From an uncultured Eubacteriales bacterium (GTDB lineage Bacteria; Bacillota; Clostridia; Lachnospirales; Lachnospiraceae): a stretch of 64,000 nt of DNA. Shown here one piece after another: positions 51,594-60,663 of this stretch. The notes beneath the pieces were generated by a model, which saw only the letters and a program-made list of their open reading frames with translations, did not search any database and was not told the origin of the DNA. Position numbers and translations under genes: made by a program. The stretch covers positions 1 to 64,000 of the forward strand of contig OMXJ01000007.1 of NCBI GenBank assembly GCA_900315015.1, written 5' to 3'. The first letter of the stretch is position 1, and every line of letters begins with the position of its first letter.

Positions 51594-52574
51594 ATGATAG
51601 AAATTGATTTAATAACTGGTATTTTAGGCTCTGGTAAGACGACTTTCATTAAAAAGTATGTTGGATATATGCTTTCTAAGGGAATGAAGGTCGCAATCAT
51701 CGAAAATGATCACGGAGCAGTGAATGTCGATATGATGCTCCTTAAGGACATGATAGGTGAAAACTGCCATATTGAGACCATTGCAGGAGGGTGTGACGCT
51801 GAGTGCCATCAAAGAAGATTTAAGACGAAGCTTATTTCTCTTGCCATGCAGGGCTTTAATCGAATCGTTATGGAGCCTTCGGGTATTTTTGATGTAGATG
51901 AGTTTTTTGATACTTTAAATGAATCTCCGGTTGATAGATGGTACAAAATCGGCAGCATCATCACAATTGTTGATGCAATGTTAGAGGATAAGCTTACCCG
52001 TCAGCTTGAATTTCTTTTAGGTTCTCAGGTGGCTAATACCGGAAAAATTATTTTTAGTAAAGCGCAGCTTGCGGATAAAGATAATTACAATAATACCTTA
52101 GAGCATATTAATTTGGCGCTAAGAGAAATTAAGTGTGTTAGAAAAGTAAGGCTGGAGAATGTGCTGATAAAGGACTGGAATGAGCTTACGGATGCAGATA
52201 TGGAAAGCATCATGAACTGCGGCTATGATCTTTACAGTTATGAAAAGGACTGGCAGGATGATAAGGAGGGCTCATCGACTTTTTACATCATGCATGTCCG
52301 CATGGAGCTTGATAAGCTAAAGGAAATAATTCCTAGGCTGTTTACGGAGAAGGCCTGCGGAGATATTTTTAGAATAAAAGGCTTTATGAAGGTTGAGAAT
52401 GGATGGATAGAGGTGAATGCGACCAGGCAAAAGACCACCATCGAGAAAATTGATGAAGGCCAGGAGGTCTTTATTGTAATCGGGGAAAAGCTGAATCAGG
52501 AAGGCCTTGATAATGTATTTAAGACAAATAATTTAAATGATGAGTATATTTCCATTGAATCTGTAATTCAGTAA
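51594..52574 (+). CDS. CobW-like G3E GTPase, atypical metal motif
   Basis: GTP-binding metallochaperone-type protein of 326 residues. Walker A GILGSGKT is at 9-16, EPSGIFDVDEF gives the switch region and SKAQLAD the guanine site. COG0523 proteins normally have a CxCC motif (GCICC); here the site reads GGCDAECHQRR, with Cys-x3-Cys-His. The C-terminal CobW domain (245-326) is present. Metal and client unknown. The ribosome site is weak (AAGG). Confidence 0.82.
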   Translation: MIEIDLITGILGSGKTTFIKKYVGYMLSKGMKVAIIENDHGAVNVDMMLLKDMIGENCHIETIAGGCDAECHQRRFKTKLISLAMQGFNRIVMEPSGIFDVDEFFDTLNESPVDRWYKIGSIITIVDAMLEDKLTRQLEFLLGSQVANTGKIIFSKAQLADKDNYNNTLEHINLALREIKCVRKVRLENVLIKDWNELTDADMESIMNCGYDLYSYEKDWQDDKEGSSTFYIMHVRMELDKLKEIIPRLFTEKACGDIFRIKGFMKVENGWIEVNATRQKTTIEKIDEGQEVFIVIGEKLNQEGLDNVFKTNNLNDEYISIESVIQ

Positions 52575-52635
52575 CGCTGTTTTTAGTAGATCGGATAAAT
52601 GTTAAGTGAAAAGTAAAAGAAAATTATAATATTAC

Positions 52636-52664
52636 TTTACTATAATTATAGTAAATGTTATAAT
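52636..52664 (+). promoter_or_regulatory. Promoter of the AI-2E gene with 20-bp palindrome
   Basis: TTTACT (52636-52641), 17-base spacer, TATAAT (52659-52664). Bases 52636-52655 form a perfect 20-base palindrome (TTTACTATAA and its complement) covering the -35 and most of the spacer. Confidence 0.6.
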
Positions 52665-52696
52665 TATTTAAAGATTTATTTAAAGAGGTTTGGATA

Positions 52697-54121
52697 ATGA
52701 AATTTGACAAGGGATGGCTTGATAAAAAATGGGTAAGTTATACCATTGCGACATGTTCGGCAGTGGTTTTATATATGGTTCTATCCAATATTTCGATGTT
52801 CGGGGCGGCACTTAATAAGGCGTTCAGCGTAATTCAGCCTGTAGTGGTCGGTGCCATTATAGCGTATGTAGAGGATCCATTGGTTAAGTTCTTTGAGAAT
52901 AGGGTCCTTAAAAAAATGAAAAATAGAAAGAATGCCAGAGTGCTCGGGGTTGCCTTTACGACCATTGTAGTTGTTGCCTTAGCTGCGGTGCTGATATATA
53001 GTGTTATTCCTCAGCTTGTAAGCAGTCTGACAGTATTTTTTAATAACATAGGAACCTATGGAGAGACTCTTCAGCATTACATGGAAATTCTTAATCAGAA
53101 GTTTTCTGAGAATAAGATTGATATGACCAAGATCACTGATGCGGTAAATGAGCTCATAGGCAACCTTACTGCTAAAATCGCTGACAATGCCGGGAAAATT
53201 GTAAATACTTCTTTCTCTGTTGGAAAGAGCGCAGTAAATTTCCTTATTTCGTTTATTCTTGCGATTTATTTTCTTGCAAATAAGGAATATATTAAAAATG
53301 GATTTAATTCTCTTATGAGATTTTTAGCTAAGGGAAATAAATATGATAGGACTGCTAAGTTCATAGCTGACTGCAATGGTATCCTTGTTAATTTCATGGT
53401 AGTAGATCTTATCGATGCACTTATTGTTGGATTGGTAAATGAATTATTCATGTTATTGACAGGCATGCCATATCATGTACTTATTTCAGTAGTAGTAGGT
53501 GTTACAAATCTTGTACCTACATTTGGACCTTTTGTGGGCGGAGCAATAGGTGCGTTTTTCTTGCTGCTGGTGAACCCATGGTATTCGCTATGGTTCATTA
53601 TTTTTACGCTTGCACTTCAGACATTTGATGGTTATATCCTAAAGCCGAAGCTTTTTGGTGATACGATGGGCGTTCCGGGAATATGGATCCTTGTTTCTAT
53701 TGTCCTTGGCGGAAGAATGTTCGGAGTATGGGGCATTATTCTTGCTATTCCTGTAGCAGCAATTATTGATAGTATTATCGAGCAGCTAAAGACAGCAAAA
53801 AAGAAGGAAGCAAAGGCGCTTGCTAAAAAAGAGCAGATAAGAAAGCAGCAGCTGATGCGCGAAGCTAAAGGAGATAAAAATCTAAAGGGCGTGGCTGTAA
53901 AGAAGCAGTCTTTAAGCGGTGAATCTGCTGATAAAGAAGGAAGTGTGGCGGATGAAAATAATAGCGGCCTGCAGGAAGGAACTTTTCAGGAAGGAAGTTC
54001 TCAGATAGAGGATTTATCAGGAAGTTCTGATGAAAAGCCCATAAGAAATGCAAATGGGAAGGGAAGAACTTCAAGAAAGCCGGGTTCTTCAAAAGCAAGA
54101 AAAAAACATAAAAGAAAATAG
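52697..54121 (+). CDS. AI-2E family transporter (PerM/YdiK-like)
   Basis: Membrane protein of 474 residues with seven to eight helices. YVEDPLVKFFENR after the second helix, and GVTNLVPTFGPFVGGAIGA plus LAIPVAA near the end, are typical of the family. Members move small solutes, including AI-2 in one case or Na+/H+; the substrate here is unknown. The last 110 residues are a soluble, charged tail ending in a Lys/Arg cluster (SRKPGSSKARKKHKRK). Confidence 0.88.
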   Translation: MKFDKGWLDKKWVSYTIATCSAVVLYMVLSNISMFGAALNKAFSVIQPVVVGAIIAYVEDPLVKFFENRVLKKMKNRKNARVLGVAFTTIVVVALAAVLIYSVIPQLVSSLTVFFNNIGTYGETLQHYMEILNQKFSENKIDMTKITDAVNELIGNLTAKIADNAGKIVNTSFSVGKSAVNFLISFILAIYFLANKEYIKNGFNSLMRFLAKGNKYDRTAKFIADCNGILVNFMVVDLIDALIVGLVNELFMLLTGMPYHVLISVVVGVTNLVPTFGPFVGGAIGAFFLLLVNPWYSLWFIIFTLALQTFDGYILKPKLFGDTMGVPGIWILVSIVLGGRMFGVWGIILAIPVAAIIDSIIEQLKTAKKKEAKALAKKEQIRKQQLMREAKGDKNLKGVAVKKQSLSGESADKEGSVADENNSGLQEGTFQEGSSQIEDLSGSSDEKPIRNANGKGRTSRKPGSSKARKKHKRK

Positions 54122-54170
54122 CATAAAAGTATAAAGATTAGAGAAAATTACGACTGGTATCTATGAATTT

Positions 54171-54202
54171 ACGGTGCAGAATCATTTCTACACCGTTTTT
54201 TC
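54171..54202 (+). terminator. Terminator after the AI-2E gene
   Basis: ACGGTGCAGAA pairs with TTCTACACCGT (one mismatch, TCAT loop), then six T. Confidence 0.88.
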
Positions 54203-54277
54203 GTAGTTTTGATGCAAATATCTAATCTGATTTTGTCTACATTTAAATGGATGGAAAATTAGTGGGAGGATTAAGAA

Positions 54278-55204
54278 ATGATAGAATTAAAAAATGTCTG
54301 CAAATATTATGAAAAGGGTAAAAAGAAGGAAATAATTCTAAAGGATATATCTTTTACTATTGGTGATAATAAAGTAATTGCCCTTTTAGGACCAAATGGC
54401 TCAGGAAAATCGACATTGATAAAATGCATATGCGGTGTAATAAAACCTGATGAAGGTGGAGTGTTTATAGATGGGAAGAATTCATTTATATGTCGAAAAA
54501 AGATAATATCAGGCATGGGAGTTGTATTTAATCAAAAACCATCCTTTATTGTTGACCTATCAGTAAATGATAATTTGCAATATTTTAAGGCAATATACGG
54601 AATTAAAAAGGAAGAATATGCCAAAAATTTCGAACGATTAAATAAATATCTTGATTTTTCAGAACTGTTGGATAGACCATACAGAAAACTGAGTTTCGGA
54701 GAAAGAGTGAAGTGTGAAATCGCATCTGTCCTACTTCATAATCCTAAGTATATTATTCTGGATGAACCAACGATAGGGCTTGATTATGGTGTGAAAAAAA
54801 GGCTGTACAATCTTTTGGATGAATTAAAAAAAGAAGGGCACACCATTGTAGTAACAACACATGAAACCGAGTATATAGAAGGGATTTGTGACGAGGTTGT
54901 CATTTTATCTGATGGTGTTATAAAATATTATGGCGAACCTGAAAAGGTACTAGATATTAATGGAAATATAAAAAAAATTACTGTTGAATATGACGAGGTT
55001 ATTGATGAAGAATTGGCAAGAGAAATAGAAGGCAAGGATTTTTGCAAAAAAAATCCGAATGGGCTAGAATTGACATATTACAATGCTAGAGAAAAAAATA
55101 AAATAATCAGTGATCTTACAAGCGCTTATGATATTAAAAAGTTGAATGTTGTTGATACAAGCATCCGGGAGGTTTTGGAAGATGTTATTAAGAAAATACG
55201 TTAG
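54278..55204 (+). CDS. ABC exporter ATP-binding protein
   Basis: ATPase of 308 residues for the two permeases that follow. Walker A GPNGSGKS at 38-45, signature LSFGER near 145, Walker B YIILDEPT near 163 and H-loop TTHE near 197. The C-terminal 80 residues are an extra domain seen in exporter ATPases. GGGAGG precedes the start. The gene and its two partners are more AT-rich than their neighbours, with more TTA/TTG leucine and AAA runs, suggesting transfer. Confidence 0.92.
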   Translation: MIELKNVCKYYEKGKKKEIILKDISFTIGDNKVIALLGPNGSGKSTLIKCICGVIKPDEGGVFIDGKNSFICRKKIISGMGVVFNQKPSFIVDLSVNDNLQYFKAIYGIKKEEYAKNFERLNKYLDFSELLDRPYRKLSFGERVKCEIASVLLHNPKYIILDEPTIGLDYGVKKRLYNLLDELKKEGHTIVVTTHETEYIEGICDEVVILSDGVIKYYGEPEKVLDINGNIKKITVEYDEVIDEELAREIEGKDFCKKNPNGLELTYYNAREKNKIISDLTSAYDIKKLNVVDTSIREVLEDVIKKIR

Positions 55205-55976
55205 CTTGTTGAAAATTGCCGGAAAATTTGAATTAAAGAGGATAAAATATTACAAGATTGATTATGTAATAAATCTATTTGGAAAAGTTATGTTTCTTTT
55301 AACAAATCTTCTGTTTTGGCGTATTTTATCAAATATAGGATACGAGCTAAAAGGTTGGGAATATAAAGATATTACTGTATTTATAGCTTTTTCAGAGCTG
55401 TTTTATGGCCTTGAAAATGCGGTATTTTCAATGTCGTCTAGATTTTGGAGATATATTTATAGTGGTAACCTTGAATGTGGATTAGTAAGACCTGTAGATA
55501 CAAGAATAAGGTTTTTGTTACTGAATGTAGATTTTGTCGGTTTGATATGTACCATTATTGAATTTGTCACAATATTGCTGATATGTCATATAAATCAATC
55601 TGTACTTTGTATTATAGCAGGAGTGATTCTTGTGTTATGTTCGAATATAGTTTTATCGCTTATAAGATTATGTATGAGTTATACAGCTTTTTGGCATGGA
55701 AGAATGGATGCGATTTCTGAATTCGCAGATTCGCTGAACACATTCAATAAATATCCTTTGGTCATTATGCCCAGGCCTGTAATTTTGATTTTCAAGATTC
55801 TATTACCATTTTATTTTTTTAGCACCTTTGAGGCAGAATTAGTTAGAGGAATGATGGATACTAAAATCTTATTGACTTCGTTAGCTATGTTCGTAATTTG
55901 CTTATTATTTTGGATATGTATAAATAATGTAATTTGGAGAAGAGGGCTTGAAAGATATGAAGGAATCAATGGTTAA
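55182..55976 (+). CDS. ABC-2 permease, subunit 1 (DUF990/ABC2_membrane_6 type)
   Basis: Six-helix membrane protein of 264 residues. The motif GNLECGLVRPVD in the first half is typical of this permease family, which occurs as two unequal permeases after one ATPase; one studied relative exports viologens. ATG 55182 has GGGAGG at 55167-55172 and overlaps the ATPase gene by 23 bases. Substrate unknown. Confidence 0.85.
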   Translation: MLLRKYVSLLKIAGKFELKRIKYYKIDYVINLFGKVMFLLTNLLFWRILSNIGYELKGWEYKDITVFIAFSELFYGLENAVFSMSSRFWRYIYSGNLECGLVRPVDTRIRFLLLNVDFVGLICTIIEFVTILLICHINQSVLCIIAGVILVLCSNIVLSLIRLCMSYTAFWHGRMDAISEFADSLNTFNKYPLVIMPRPVILIFKILLPFYFFSTFEAELVRGMMDTKILLTSLAMFVICLLFWICINNVIWRRGLERYEGING

Positions 55977-56736
55977 ATACTTTGTTCTAATAAAAACATA
56001 TATCAAATATTACCATAAATATCCAATGAGTATTTTTTTGAAAATGATATATCTGCCTATACAATTGTTGATGTATATGTTTTTGTGGATTGCCATTTCA
56101 AAATATAGTGAAATAGATTTAAAATATTTAATCTGCTATTACTTGTTTGTAATTCTTTTGACTAATGCATTCCCTTTTGCGCATATTGCAAGTTATATTC
56201 ATAATGATATATTTGAGGGAAGAATATTTAATTTTTTAGTAAGACCTGTTTCGTATATTGTTCCATATGCAGCACAGTATATTTCGTGGATGTTGTGCTA
56301 TTCAATTGTTTTTTTTCCATCTGTATTATTTGTAATTATATACGCAAAAATAAAATTACTAAATGTCTTACTTTTTTGTGTCAGTTTATTAATAGGACTA
56401 ATGATAGAATTTTTGATTTGGATTAATGCTGGTTTTACATCTATGAGAATAGAGAAGGTAAAAGGTGTGATAATGGTAACTATGGTTCTTAAATCACTGT
56501 CGTCAGGAAATCTAATTCCGTTTCAATTATTACCGGATAACGTCAGGAGAATTGTAGAATGTTTGCCATTTAAATATTATATATCAGAACCCATAAATGT
56601 GTTACTGCAGGGAAAAGAGCCTGATTTATTTTTTGAATATATTGTTTCGGCGGTGATTTGGATTATTGCACTTTGTCTAATGGCAGCTTTGCAGTGGAAT
56701 TGTAATATTAAACATTTACAGATGAATATATCGTAA
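55957..56736 (+). CDS. ABC-2 permease, subunit 2 (DUF990/ABC2_membrane_6 type)
   Basis: Second permease of 259 residues with about six helices and the same family motif, GRIFNFLVRPVS. It pairs with the first permease to form the channel. ATG 55957 has AGAGGG 10 bases upstream and overlaps the previous gene by 20 bases; ATG 55969 is an alternative. Strongly AT-rich, as are its operon partners. Confidence 0.85.
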   Translation: MKESMVKYFVLIKTYIKYYHKYPMSIFLKMIYLPIQLLMYMFLWIAISKYSEIDLKYLICYYLFVILLTNAFPFAHIASYIHNDIFEGRIFNFLVRPVSYIVPYAAQYISWMLCYSIVFFPSVLFVIIYAKIKLLNVLLFCVSLLIGLMIEFLIWINAGFTSMRIEKVKGVIMVTMVLKSLSSGNLIPFQLLPDNVRRIVECLPFKYYISEPINVLLQGKEPDLFFEYIVSAVIWIIALCLMAALQWNCNIKHLQMNIS

Positions 56737-56773
56737 AAGTGTATGGTTGATTGGTAGTTTGTTTGACTTATAC

Positions 56774-56812
56774 AAAAAAAAGAGGTGTCGCTTGCCGTGA
56801 CACCTCTTTATA
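56774..56812. terminator. Bidirectional terminator between ABC permease and aquaporin
   Basis: AGAGGTGTC / GACACCTCT stem preceded by eight A and followed by TTTATATTT; serves both convergent genes. Confidence 0.9.
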
Positions 56813-56846
56813 TTTCTTCTTAAATTTTTAAATAGTAAAAATGAAA

Positions 56847-57575
56847 TTACTTTGAAGACTTTGCCTTCTTTGAATCGCTATCTGACTCAAGGAACTTATA
56901 AACGACTGCTGCGATGATTGCACCTACTAAAGGTCCACAGATGAATACCCACAGTTCAGCCATAGGACCGCTCATACCGTTTATTGCTGCAACGAGTGCA
57001 GGACCAAAGCTTCTTGCAGGATTTACAGAACAGCCTGTAAGGCCGATTGAGATAAGGTGTATGGCAACGAGCGTGAAACCGATAACAAGTCCACCAAATG
57101 AGCCGTGCTTCTGCTTTGATGAGGTTACACCAAGGATTGTCATAACGAAGATGCAGGTGAGTACCATTTCAATAAGGAAGCCTGCACCGGCATTATTAAC
57201 CGGTCCGTAGCTGTTTGTACCGTATCCGCCTGTCTTGTCAGCAATCTGACCGAGATTGAAGATGCCTGCAAGAAGGCCAGAAGCAGCAAAAGCGCCGAGG
57301 CACTGTGCAACAATGTAGCCAATAAGCTGAGTGACTGTAAGTCCGCCGTTGATGAATACCGCAACAGAAACAGCAGGGTTTACATGTCCGCCGGAAATGT
57401 TACCTACGCTATAAGCGAGAGCAACGATTGCAAGACCGAAAGCAAAAGCTACGATGACATAACCGCCAAGGTTATTCTGCTTGTCGGCGCCGACTGTCAT
57501 GGCTGTTCCGCATCCAAGGAATACAAGGATGAAGGTACCAATGAATTCGGCAAGGTACTTCTTGAAGTTTTCCAT
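56847..57575 (-). CDS. aqpZ: Aquaporin (AqpZ-type water channel)
   Basis: MIP-family channel of 242 residues with six helices and two NPA loops (N66-P-A and N185-P-A-R188). The selectivity filter includes H173, C182 and R188, which indicates an orthodox water channel rather than a glycerol facilitator. E. coli AqpZ has Thr where this has C182; mammalian AQP1 has Cys. The Lys/Ser tail is short. GGAGG precedes the ATG on the minus strand. It stands alone. Confidence 0.92.
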   Translation of the reverse strand: MENFKKYLAEFIGTFILVFLGCGTAMTVGADKQNNLGGYVIVAFAFGLAIVALAYSVGNISGGHVNPAVSVAVFINGGLTVTQLIGYIVAQCLGAFAASGLLAGIFNLGQIADKTGGYGTNSYGPVNNAGAGFLIEMVLTCIFVMTILGVTSSKQKHGSFGGLVIGFTLVAIHLISIGLTGCSVNPARSFGPALVAAINGMSGPMAELWVFICGPLVGAIIAAVVYKFLESDSDSKKAKSSK

Positions 57576-57714
57576 ATAATATCCTCCGTGGAATTATTAT
57601 TTGTGCCAGGAGAACTGGATATTTTAGGTCATTCCTACTGATGATGCAGTGGCCTCTGGCATGAAAGCCTATTAGCTTAAACGTTTATTAGCAAATTGGC
57701 AACTGACAAAAATA

Positions 57715-57766
57715 GAAAATGCGTACAAATATACAGTCTTTTAACTGGCATATCTGTACGCATTAT
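57715..57766 (-). terminator. Hairpin after the beta-helix gene
   Basis: AATGCGTACA and TGTACGCATT pair perfectly (10 bp) across a 27-base loop; on the minus strand it is followed by TTCTATTTTT. It lies about 100 bases past the stop at 57866. The rest of 57576-57865 shows a short palindrome TAAACGTTTA (57678-57687) and no gene. Confidence 0.6.
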
Positions 57767-57865
57767 AGCATATCTTTTTCTGTATTGCTAGTAAAAAATA
57801 TAAATATTTCGGAAAATATAGATTTTATTACGAAATAATCTGACAATTAATCCGGAGCTGGACGA

Positions 57866-60313
57866 TTAGTAGGTGCAATTGTTTGCAGTTACCATAAGAT
57901 CCTTCTTTGCTGAGCCGCTGATCTTATTCTTTGAAATGGCAGAGTCATCTGCACCCTTAGCTATCCATATGCCGTATCCGCCTGAGGTCTTAACTGTATT
58001 TGAAGTTACGGTTCCCTTTTTAGCTGAATAAAGCTGTATGCCATCGCCCTTGCTCTTAGTTACGGTATTATTGGTAACAGTTACAGAGCTGGCACCGTTT
58101 ACGTCGATACCGATCTTTCCTGCGCTGGTCACATTGTTAGATTTAACGACTGTTGAATCTGAAGCGCCGTATACGAATATTCCATGATCCTTTGTGGTGG
58201 TTATTTTGTTACTGAGCACGTTGCACTTTTCACTTTCGTTGATGGAAATTGCATATTTGCCGGCACTGTTAATGGTGTTTGTTGAAACCTTTGCCTTAGG
58301 AGAATTAAGTACCATTATCGAAGTGTCCTTTGAAGAGGTAATTGTATTCTTTGAAAGGGTAACGCCGCTGCAGAAATTTACGCTTATGCCGTATTTATTA
58401 GGCTTTGTTATCTTGTTTGATGCTACTGTTGTGCTATCTGAGCCGTCATAAATGAGAATGGAGTTGTCCTTTGAAGAATCGATTTTGTTGCTGGTTACTT
58501 TGCATTTTTCACTCTGATTAATGGAAATTGCATATTTGCCGGCCTTGTTGATGGTGTTGCCGGTTATTATTGAGCTAGGAGACTGCAATACTATGATTGA
58601 GGTGTCCTTTGATGAGGTAACTGTATTCTTTGATAGAGTAACTGAGCCTGACTTATTAACGCTGATGCCGTATTTTGGAGAATTTGTTACCTTGTTTGAG
58701 GTAGCAGAGGTGTTGTTTGAGCCATCATAGATCATGATGCCGTTGTCAGCAGAATCACTTATGGTGTTGCTGTTTATCTTGGTAAATGGGGCGTTTGTTG
58801 TGTAAATGCCGTACTTACCTGATTTTGTGATGGTGTTTTTTTTCAATACTACCTTACTTGAATCAAGTACAGCTAATGCTGAATTTGCACTTTCGTTTAT
58901 TGTGTTATTAGATACTGTAACACTGTCGCAGCTATTTATGTCGATACCGAATTTTCCTGCATCTACAATGCTGTTATTTGAAATGCTTGCGCCTTCGCAC
59001 TTATCCATGAGTATAAGTGCGTTATCAGCTGCATAATTAATTGTATTATTAGTAATTAAGATACCAGGGGCATCTGAAGCAAATATTCCGTATCTATCAA
59101 GTGCACGGTCTGAAGATGCCTTGGCCGGGACTGTACCGATCGTGTTTCCGTTTATTGTTACTCCGGTTATAGGAAGAAGCTTTCCGTTTATCTTGTTTTC
59201 ATCTGCCATTACACGGATTCCGTCACCGAAAAGGCTGCTTCCTATTGTATGAGTGGAGGCTATTGTATTATCGGTGATGTTTATGTTGTAGCTTTCAGGA
59301 TATACAGCATCTGTTCCATCGTTCCTGCTGAAATAGGAAACATCTGTTGCTTCGATATATGTGTATGCAAGAACTGCAACACCCACATCCTCGAAGCTGC
59401 ACTTTGAAACAGTGGTATCCATATAGTTGAACAAACGTACAGCAGAATCAGTGATATTCTTGAAGCTGCAGTTACTTATAGTCACGTTCTTATGCTGATT
59501 TCCATCTACTGCTGTATGACTGCCTATGCCTCTTGAAAAATCATGGAAATTACAACCCGTTATTGAAATGTTATCGCAGGCTGCATCATTCCAGTTTACA
59601 AGATCCTTCTGGAGGGTAGGTACCTCTATTACGGAATGCACTGTATCAAGTTGAACAGCTTCCTTTGGCTTTATTACGTCATCTCCGTTGTCACCGTAGC
59701 CGAAGAATTCACAGTTTTCTATGCTTGAATTTTTAACGCCTGCAAATACAATAAGGTGGCTGCTCTCTGGTACGTTTGAGAAAACAGCATCCTTTATGTT
59801 TACATTATCAGCATGGATGAATCTGAAGGTCTCAACACCGTAGTTAGCGCTCATCATTTCTACAGGACAGGTCCAGGTTCCACCTATAATGGTAATATTG
59901 TCAGCACCGTTATTTACGGTATCTCCGTTTTTGTTTTCAGAGAGCTGAATATTTTCAATCATTGCACCGTATGCAGATTCACTTGAATATTCTTGACGCA
60001 CAAAGGTAGAGCCATTTGCAATGATGGTCGTATTTGGATATACGTATAAAGTATGGCTTAGCTCGTAGGTGCCTTCAGGTATGATAACTGTCAGCTGGTA
60101 TTCATCTGGGTTTGAAATTGATACATCGCTATATATTGTGGCAAGTGCCTTGTTTATTCCAGCATCAGTATAACCAAAGGCTCCGACATCAACGGTTACC
60201 TCCTTGGAGGTGACATCTGCTTTTAGGTCTAAGCTGCCAGTTGCATTTACACATAATGCAGTGGTCAGAATTGCTGCGGTCATAAAAGCAGCCTTTCTAT
60301 CTTTCTTATTCAT
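57866..60313 (-). CDS. Secreted right-handed parallel beta-helix protein
   Basis: Signal peptide at residues 1-32. Residues 40-110 resemble the N-cap of pectate-lyase-like proteins (VIIPEGTYELSHTLYVYPNTTI). From about 140 to the end there are 23-24-residue coils of the NTI...KYGI type (PbH1 repeats). Coils are also arranged in a longer unit of about 93 residues that recurs, visible in DNA with a period of 279 bases. No obvious catalytic Asp/Arg set is seen, so it may be a polysaccharide lyase, epimerase or adhesin. AAAGGAGG precedes the ATG. Confidence 0.85.
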   Translation of the reverse strand: MNKKDRKAAFMTAAILTTALCVNATGSLDLKADVTSKEVTVDVGAFGYTDAGINKALATIYSDVSISNPDEYQLTVIIPEGTYELSHTLYVYPNTTIIANGSTFVRQEYSSESAYGAMIENIQLSENKNGDTVNNGADNITIIGGTWTCPVEMMSANYGVETFRFIHADNVNIKDAVFSNVPESSHLIVFAGVKNSSIENCEFFGYGDNGDDVIKPKEAVQLDTVHSVIEVPTLQKDLVNWNDAACDNISITGCNFHDFSRGIGSHTAVDGNQHKNVTISNCSFKNITDSAVRLFNYMDTTVSKCSFEDVGVAVLAYTYIEATDVSYFSRNDGTDAVYPESYNINITDNTIASTHTIGSSLFGDGIRVMADENKINGKLLPITGVTINGNTIGTVPAKASSDRALDRYGIFASDAPGILITNNTINYAADNALILMDKCEGASISNNSIVDAGKFGIDINSCDSVTVSNNTINESANSALAVLDSSKVVLKKNTITKSGKYGIYTTNAPFTKINSNTISDSADNGIMIYDGSNNTSATSNKVTNSPKYGISVNKSGSVTLSKNTVTSSKDTSIIVLQSPSSIITGNTINKAGKYAISINQSEKCKVTSNKIDSSKDNSILIYDGSDSTTVASNKITKPNKYGISVNFCSGVTLSKNTITSSKDTSIMVLNSPKAKVSTNTINSAGKYAISINESEKCNVLSNKITTTKDHGIFVYGASDSTVVKSNNVTSAGKIGIDVNGASSVTVTNNTVTKSKGDGIQLYSAKKGTVTSNTVKTSGGYGIWIAKGADDSAISKNKISGSAKKDLMVTANNCTY

Positions 60314-60461
60314 AAAACCGCCTCCTTTTCTGGTTATTTATTCTATTATCGCATTAATTGAATGAAAAGTCAATACCTTCTTTATTCTAAAGACTTAAAA
60401 TAGTAATATTTTATTTATAATTTACTTTATGAACAACTTTATAAACACAAAAGCTTTCGTT

Positions 60462-60499
60462 TTAGGTAATAATCTGATTAGGTAATAATCTAATACCTA
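60462..60499. repeat. Direct and inverted repeats upstream of degV
   Basis: TTAGGTAATAATCT occurs at 60462-60475 and 60478-60491 (16-base period). The second copy also forms TAGGTA...TACCTA with bases ending at 60499. The 350-base gap 60314-60663 holds no gene. Confidence 0.75.
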
Positions 60500-60507
60500 G
60501 GTTCTTG

Positions 60508-60536
60508 TTGATTTTTTATGGGGCTTATGGTATCAT
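60508..60536 (+). promoter_or_regulatory. Promoter of degV-apbE
   Basis: TTGATT at 60508-60513, 17-base spacer, TATCAT at 60531-60536. Confidence 0.6.
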
Positions 60537-60663
60537 TTTAGTGGCACCCCTTTTACTAGACTTTTGCGGATATGGCGTGTTTAGTGGGTTAAAAGTAGCA
60601 GACATTATTTATGTCACATATTTTTAGGGATGACCGAGTAAGGTTTATCTTTGGAGGTTTTAT

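Noticed and set aside
58150-58900. CRISPR-like regular repeats
   Set aside because: Periodicity comes from in-frame beta-helix coils of a coding sequence, not from spaced identical repeats.
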